Below, piece after piece: positions 4,865-5,327 of a DNA stretch of 5,327 nt. Location: the NCBI GenBank assembly GCA_030430125.1, contig JAUIGA010000239.1:1-5327 (forward strand), given 5' to 3'. The notes beneath the pieces were generated by a model. The model was not told the DNA's origin. It searched no databases and was given only the letters and a program-made list of their open reading frames with translations. Position 1 is the first letter of the stretch. Each line of letters begins with the position of its first letter. Both the position numbers and the translations under genes were made by a program. Origin of the DNA: Chloroflexia bacterium (GTDB taxonomy: Bacteria; Chloroflexota; Chloroflexia; Thermomicrobiales; UBA6265).

Positions 4865-5308
4865 TCAACCTTCTACGCTGACCCCGAACAGACTGGCGCA
4901 TTTCTTGAGACTGTCGGAGGCCGCGCCCTTGAGGAGATCCTCGCCGGAGCCGTCGTCGAGCGCCTGCACGCCGATGGCCTCGCGCCTGCCAAGCTCGGGA
5001 ATCTCGAGCTCGCCGACCACAATGCTGACCGGAATATCGCGTGGTTCGCTGCGCCGGGTTTGCTCGTTCCACCGGTTGAGCTGCATCAGTTCCCGATCGC
5101 GGGAAACGATGCGGAAATGCCAGGTGTTGCACGCCTTGTTGAGTCGCTCGATCACCGCGCCGACCGGAAGATAGGGCACCTGCCGACCGCCGCCGATCTT
5201 GCGCTGCTGGATCGCTTCGGGACGAAAGCGCCGACCGAGCAGGTCGAGAATCTCCTCGGCGCTGCGTTCACCGGTGGGCGTAATCGGGGTCAGCTGTTCC
5301 ACGGCCAT
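4865..5308 (-). CDS. Rad52-family single-strand annealing protein (core domain only)
   Basis: 147 residues from the ATG at 5308. The whole protein matches the N-terminal annealing core of Rad52/Rad22. R36-K-I-GGG-R-Q-V-P-Y46 lines up base for base with the human stretch R55-M-A-GGG-Q-K-V-C-Y65. AVIERLNKA..W63 matches the HRVINLANE..W strand-helix, and A130-S-D132-S-L-K135-K136-C-A-S-L-F-G matches the human TDGLKRALRSFG helix, which carries the ssDNA-binding K152 and R153. Such proteins form rings that bind ssDNA and anneal complementary strands. There is no C-terminal region for a Rad51/RecA or RPA partner. AAGGAG nine bases upstream selects Met at 5308 over the in-frame ATG at 5326. Bacterial homologues occur in phages (Sak-type), in DdrA and in some GC-rich chromosomes. 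Residue correspondences are from memory of human RAD52. Confidence 0.85.
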   Translation of the reverse strand: MAVEQLTPITPTGERSAEEILDLLGRRFRPEAIQQRKIGGGRQVPYLPVGAVIERLNKACNTWHFRIVSRDRELMQLNRWNEQTRRSEPRDIPVSIVVGELEIPELGRREAIGVQALDDGSGEDLLKGAASDSLKKCASLFGVSVEG

Positions 5309-5317
5309 GATCGAGTG

Positions 5318-5323
5318 CTCCTT
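5318..5323 (-). promoter_or_regulatory. Ribosome binding site choosing the rad52-like start
   Basis: AAGGAG on the minus strand lies nine bases before the ATG at 5308. The competing in-frame ATG at 5326 overlaps this site, so it is unlikely to be the real start. The gene is thus complete in the window, but its promoter is beyond the right edge. Confidence 0.75.
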
Positions 5324-5327
5324 CATC

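Noticed and set aside
1..5327. A defence island, mobile element or CRISPR system
   Set aside because: No transposase, integrase, restriction, toxin-antitoxin or repeat-spacer structure is seen. The Rad52-like gene alone is not enough to call a phage remnant.

Overview
The window is GC-rich bacterial chromosomal DNA with six protein genes, tight intergenic gaps and clear AGGAG-type ribosome binding sites. Codon use in all six follows the same GC-rich pattern. The proteins (a tandem universal stress protein, Hsp20, an anchored DsbA-like oxidoreductase with a basic N-terminus, a TipAL-type MerR regulator and a stand-alone Rad52-type protein) would fit a GC-rich Gram-positive-like lineage, either Actinomycetota or Chloroflexota of the Thermomicrobia/Sphaerobacter kind. 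This placement is an inference from protein character, not a demonstrated identity.

Layout, left to right. Positions 1-165 hold nothing I can support: no convincing ORF, tRNA or riboswitch. A membrane-anchored DsbA-family thiol-disulfide protein lies on the minus strand (166-948). A 307-bp divergent intergenic region follows, with three successive inverted repeats and a possible -10 box. The plus-strand tandem-domain universal stress protein (1256-2227) converges on a minus-strand Hsp20 small heat shock protein (2314-2817). Behind Hsp20 come three more minus-strand genes: purU (formyltetrahydrofolate deformylase, 2967-3821), a TipAL-like MerR regulator (3946-4707) and a small Rad52-family annealing protein (4865-5308). 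The last is complete, and its ribosome binding site lies at the right edge.

The four minus-strand genes are probably separate transcription units. A textbook intrinsic terminator follows rad52, and a MerR-type promoter (19-bp spacer with a dyad) precedes the regulator. A 14-bp GC hairpin separates the regulator from purU, and 149 bp separate purU from hsp20. The loose theme is stress response (protein folding, disulfides, DNA repair, drug sensing), but nothing shows that the genes form one system.

The most informative observations concern the TipAL-like gene. It has the same 253-residue length I recall for Streptomyces TipAL. It has an internal ATG with its own Shine-Dalgarno where the short TipAS form would begin. 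It lacks both cysteines that TipAL uses around thiopeptide capture. Its promoter has the over-long spacer typical of genes activated by MerR proteins. The Rad52-type protein is also notable as a minimal annealing core on what looks like an ordinary chromosome. I see no mobile element, CRISPR array, RNA gene or clearly new multigene system.
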